Source: Candidatus Polarisedimenticolaceae bacterium (lineage in GTDB: Bacteria; Acidobacteriota; Polarisedimenticolia; Polarisedimenticolales; DASRJG01). Taken from it: a DNA stretch of 33,520 bases. The stretch lies in contig DASVAW010000133.1 in the NCBI GenBank assembly GCA_036376135.1, positions 1 through 33,520 on the forward strand, written 5' to 3'. The position numbers were made by a program, and so were the translations under genes. The notes below the pieces were generated by a model. That model was not told the origin of the DNA. It did not search any database and saw nothing but the letters and a program-made list of their open reading frames with translations. Below are positions 32,717-33,520 of this stretch, one piece after another (the stretch's first letter is position 1; every line of letters begins with the position of its first letter).

Positions 32717-33520
32717 AGGTCTTCATCTTGTAACGCAGCGCGTCCCGGCTGATGCGCAGCAGCCGGGCCGCGCGCGTCTGGTTCCCGCCGGTACGCTCGA
32801 GCGCCTGGCGCACGAACTCGCGCTGCAGGTCGCGCAGCGACACCCCTTCCTCCGGAAGCACGAACAGCCCCGACGCCGACAGCGCCGCGCCGACCGCACC
32901 TTCCGCCGCCTCGTCGTCGCCTCCCTCCCAGCCCTGGACGATCTCCTCGGGAAGGTCGGTGACGTCGATCTCCTCCCGGTTCTCGAGGATCATCACGCGC
33001 TCGATCACGTTCTTGAGCTCGCGCACGTTCCCCGGCCAGTCGTAGCGGACGAGGCAGCTCATCGCCTCGGGGGTGACGCGCTGGGTGTTCTTGCGGAACT
33101 CGCGGTTGAAGACCTCGACGAAGTGGCCGACGAGCTCGGGGATGTCCTCCTTCCGCTCGCGCAGCGCCGGAAGGTAGATCGGGACGACCTTGAGGCGGTA
33201 GTAGAGGTCCTCGCGGAACGCCCCCGACTTCATCGCCTTCTCGAAGTCCTTGTTCGTCGCCGCGATGATGCGCACGTCCACGCGGAGGTCCATGTTGCCG
33301 CCGACCCGCTTGAACGCCTTCTCCTCGAGGAACCGGAGCATCTTCGACTGGAGGGTCATCCCCATGTCGCCGATCTCGTCGAGGAACACCGTCCCGCCGT
33401 TGGCCAGCTCGAGCAGCCCCTTCTTGAGCTGCTTCGCGTCCGTGAAGGCGCCGCGTTCGTGGCCGAAGAGCTCCGACTCGAGCAGCGTCTCGGGGAGCGC
33501 CGTGCAGGTGATGTTCATGA
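32703..33520 (-). CDS. sigma-54-dependent transcriptional activator, partial
   Basis: The C-terminal 271 or more residues of an NtrC-type activator; the N-terminus, with any receiver domain and the Walker A box, lies beyond the window edge, so the ATG at 33518 is internal. Visible are ESELFGHERGAFTDA (L1 loop), Walker B GGTVFLDEIGDM, the sensor-I region RIIAATNKDFE, an arginine-finger segment FREDLYYRLKVVPI, YDWPGNVRELKNVIERV and a C-terminal Fis-type helix-turn-helix (GGNQTRAARLLRISRDALRYKMKTYGL). The L1 motif is GAFTDA rather than GAFTGA. It overlaps the ligase gene by 14 bp and is probably cotranscribed with it, so it may regulate the glycan genes. Confidence 0.92.
   Translation of the reverse strand, partial: MNITCTALPETLLESELFGHERGAFTDAKQLKKGLLELANGGTVFLDEIGDMGMTLQSKMLRFLEEKAFKRVGGNMDLRVDVRIIAATNKDFEKAMKSGAFREDLYYRLKVVPIYLPALRERKEDIPELVGHFVEVFNREFRKNTQRVTPEAMSCLVRYDWPGNVRELKNVIERVMILENREEIDVTDLPEEIVQGWEGGDDEAAEGAVGAALSASGLFVLPEEGVSLRDLQREFVRQALERTGGNQTRAARLLRISRDALRYKMKTYGLS

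Noticed and set aside
1-33520. CRISPR arrays, tRNA or rRNA genes, prophage or insertion sequences
   Set aside because: No regular direct repeats, no tRNA cloverleaf with CCA-end region, no rRNA-like sequence, and no transposase or integrase gene were seen by reading.

Overview
The window is a dense, GC-rich stretch (hand-counted sample lines run from about 64 to 75 % G+C) with many GTG and TTG starts, almost no intergenic space and 25 protein genes, one of them cut by the right edge. No rRNA, tRNA, CRISPR array or intact insertion sequence was seen. A VWFA-related protein of the acidobacterial type, an Oar-like TonB-dependent receptor with an N-terminal carboxypeptidase-regulatory-like domain, a PQQ sugar-dehydrogenase-like protein with PKD and dockerin-like modules, and TMTC-like membrane glycosyltransferases together suggest a Gram-negative, outer-membrane-bearing bacterium, most likely Acidobacteriota. 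This is inference; no marker gene proves it.

Left part (1-5281): a REP-like palindromic repeat, a YjbQ-family gene on the minus strand, then a plus-strand run of a YdbH/AsmA-like protein, a lipoprotein that joins a YnbE-like N-terminus to a YdbL (DUF1318) domain, and truA. The first two look like a compact version of the E. coli ydbH-ynbE-ydbL envelope lipid-transport module. Next (5160-11290, minus strand) come a lipoprotein, a LytTR response regulator and its LytS-type kinase, overlapping one another, and upstream of them a large TonB-dependent receptor. A long inverted repeat separates the receptor from the kinase.

Centre (11443-19835, plus strand): eight genes that overlap or sit 1 nt apart: a PLP aminotransferase, two TMTC-like GT-C/TPR membrane proteins, the full dTDP-L-rhamnose set (rfbA, rfbC, rfbD, rfbB) and a DPM1-like family 2 glycosyltransferase. 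The tight packing suggests one glycan operon. Its likely job is to make an activated or lipid-linked sugar and transfer it, possibly to exported proteins; this is the most interesting hypothesis in the window.

Right part: a minus-strand set of rhomboid protease, TerB-like protein and esterase (19832-22211); a divergent VWFA protein; the PQQ/PKD/dockerin-like secreted protein; a UbiD-type decarboxylase; two small exported proteins, one Kazal-like; then a minus-strand series of sigma-54 activator (cut by the window end), O-antigen-ligase-like protein with TPR tail, and a third TMTC-like protein. No gene-free stretch reaches 300 bases; the longest are 11291-11442 and 8199-8332, both described below.
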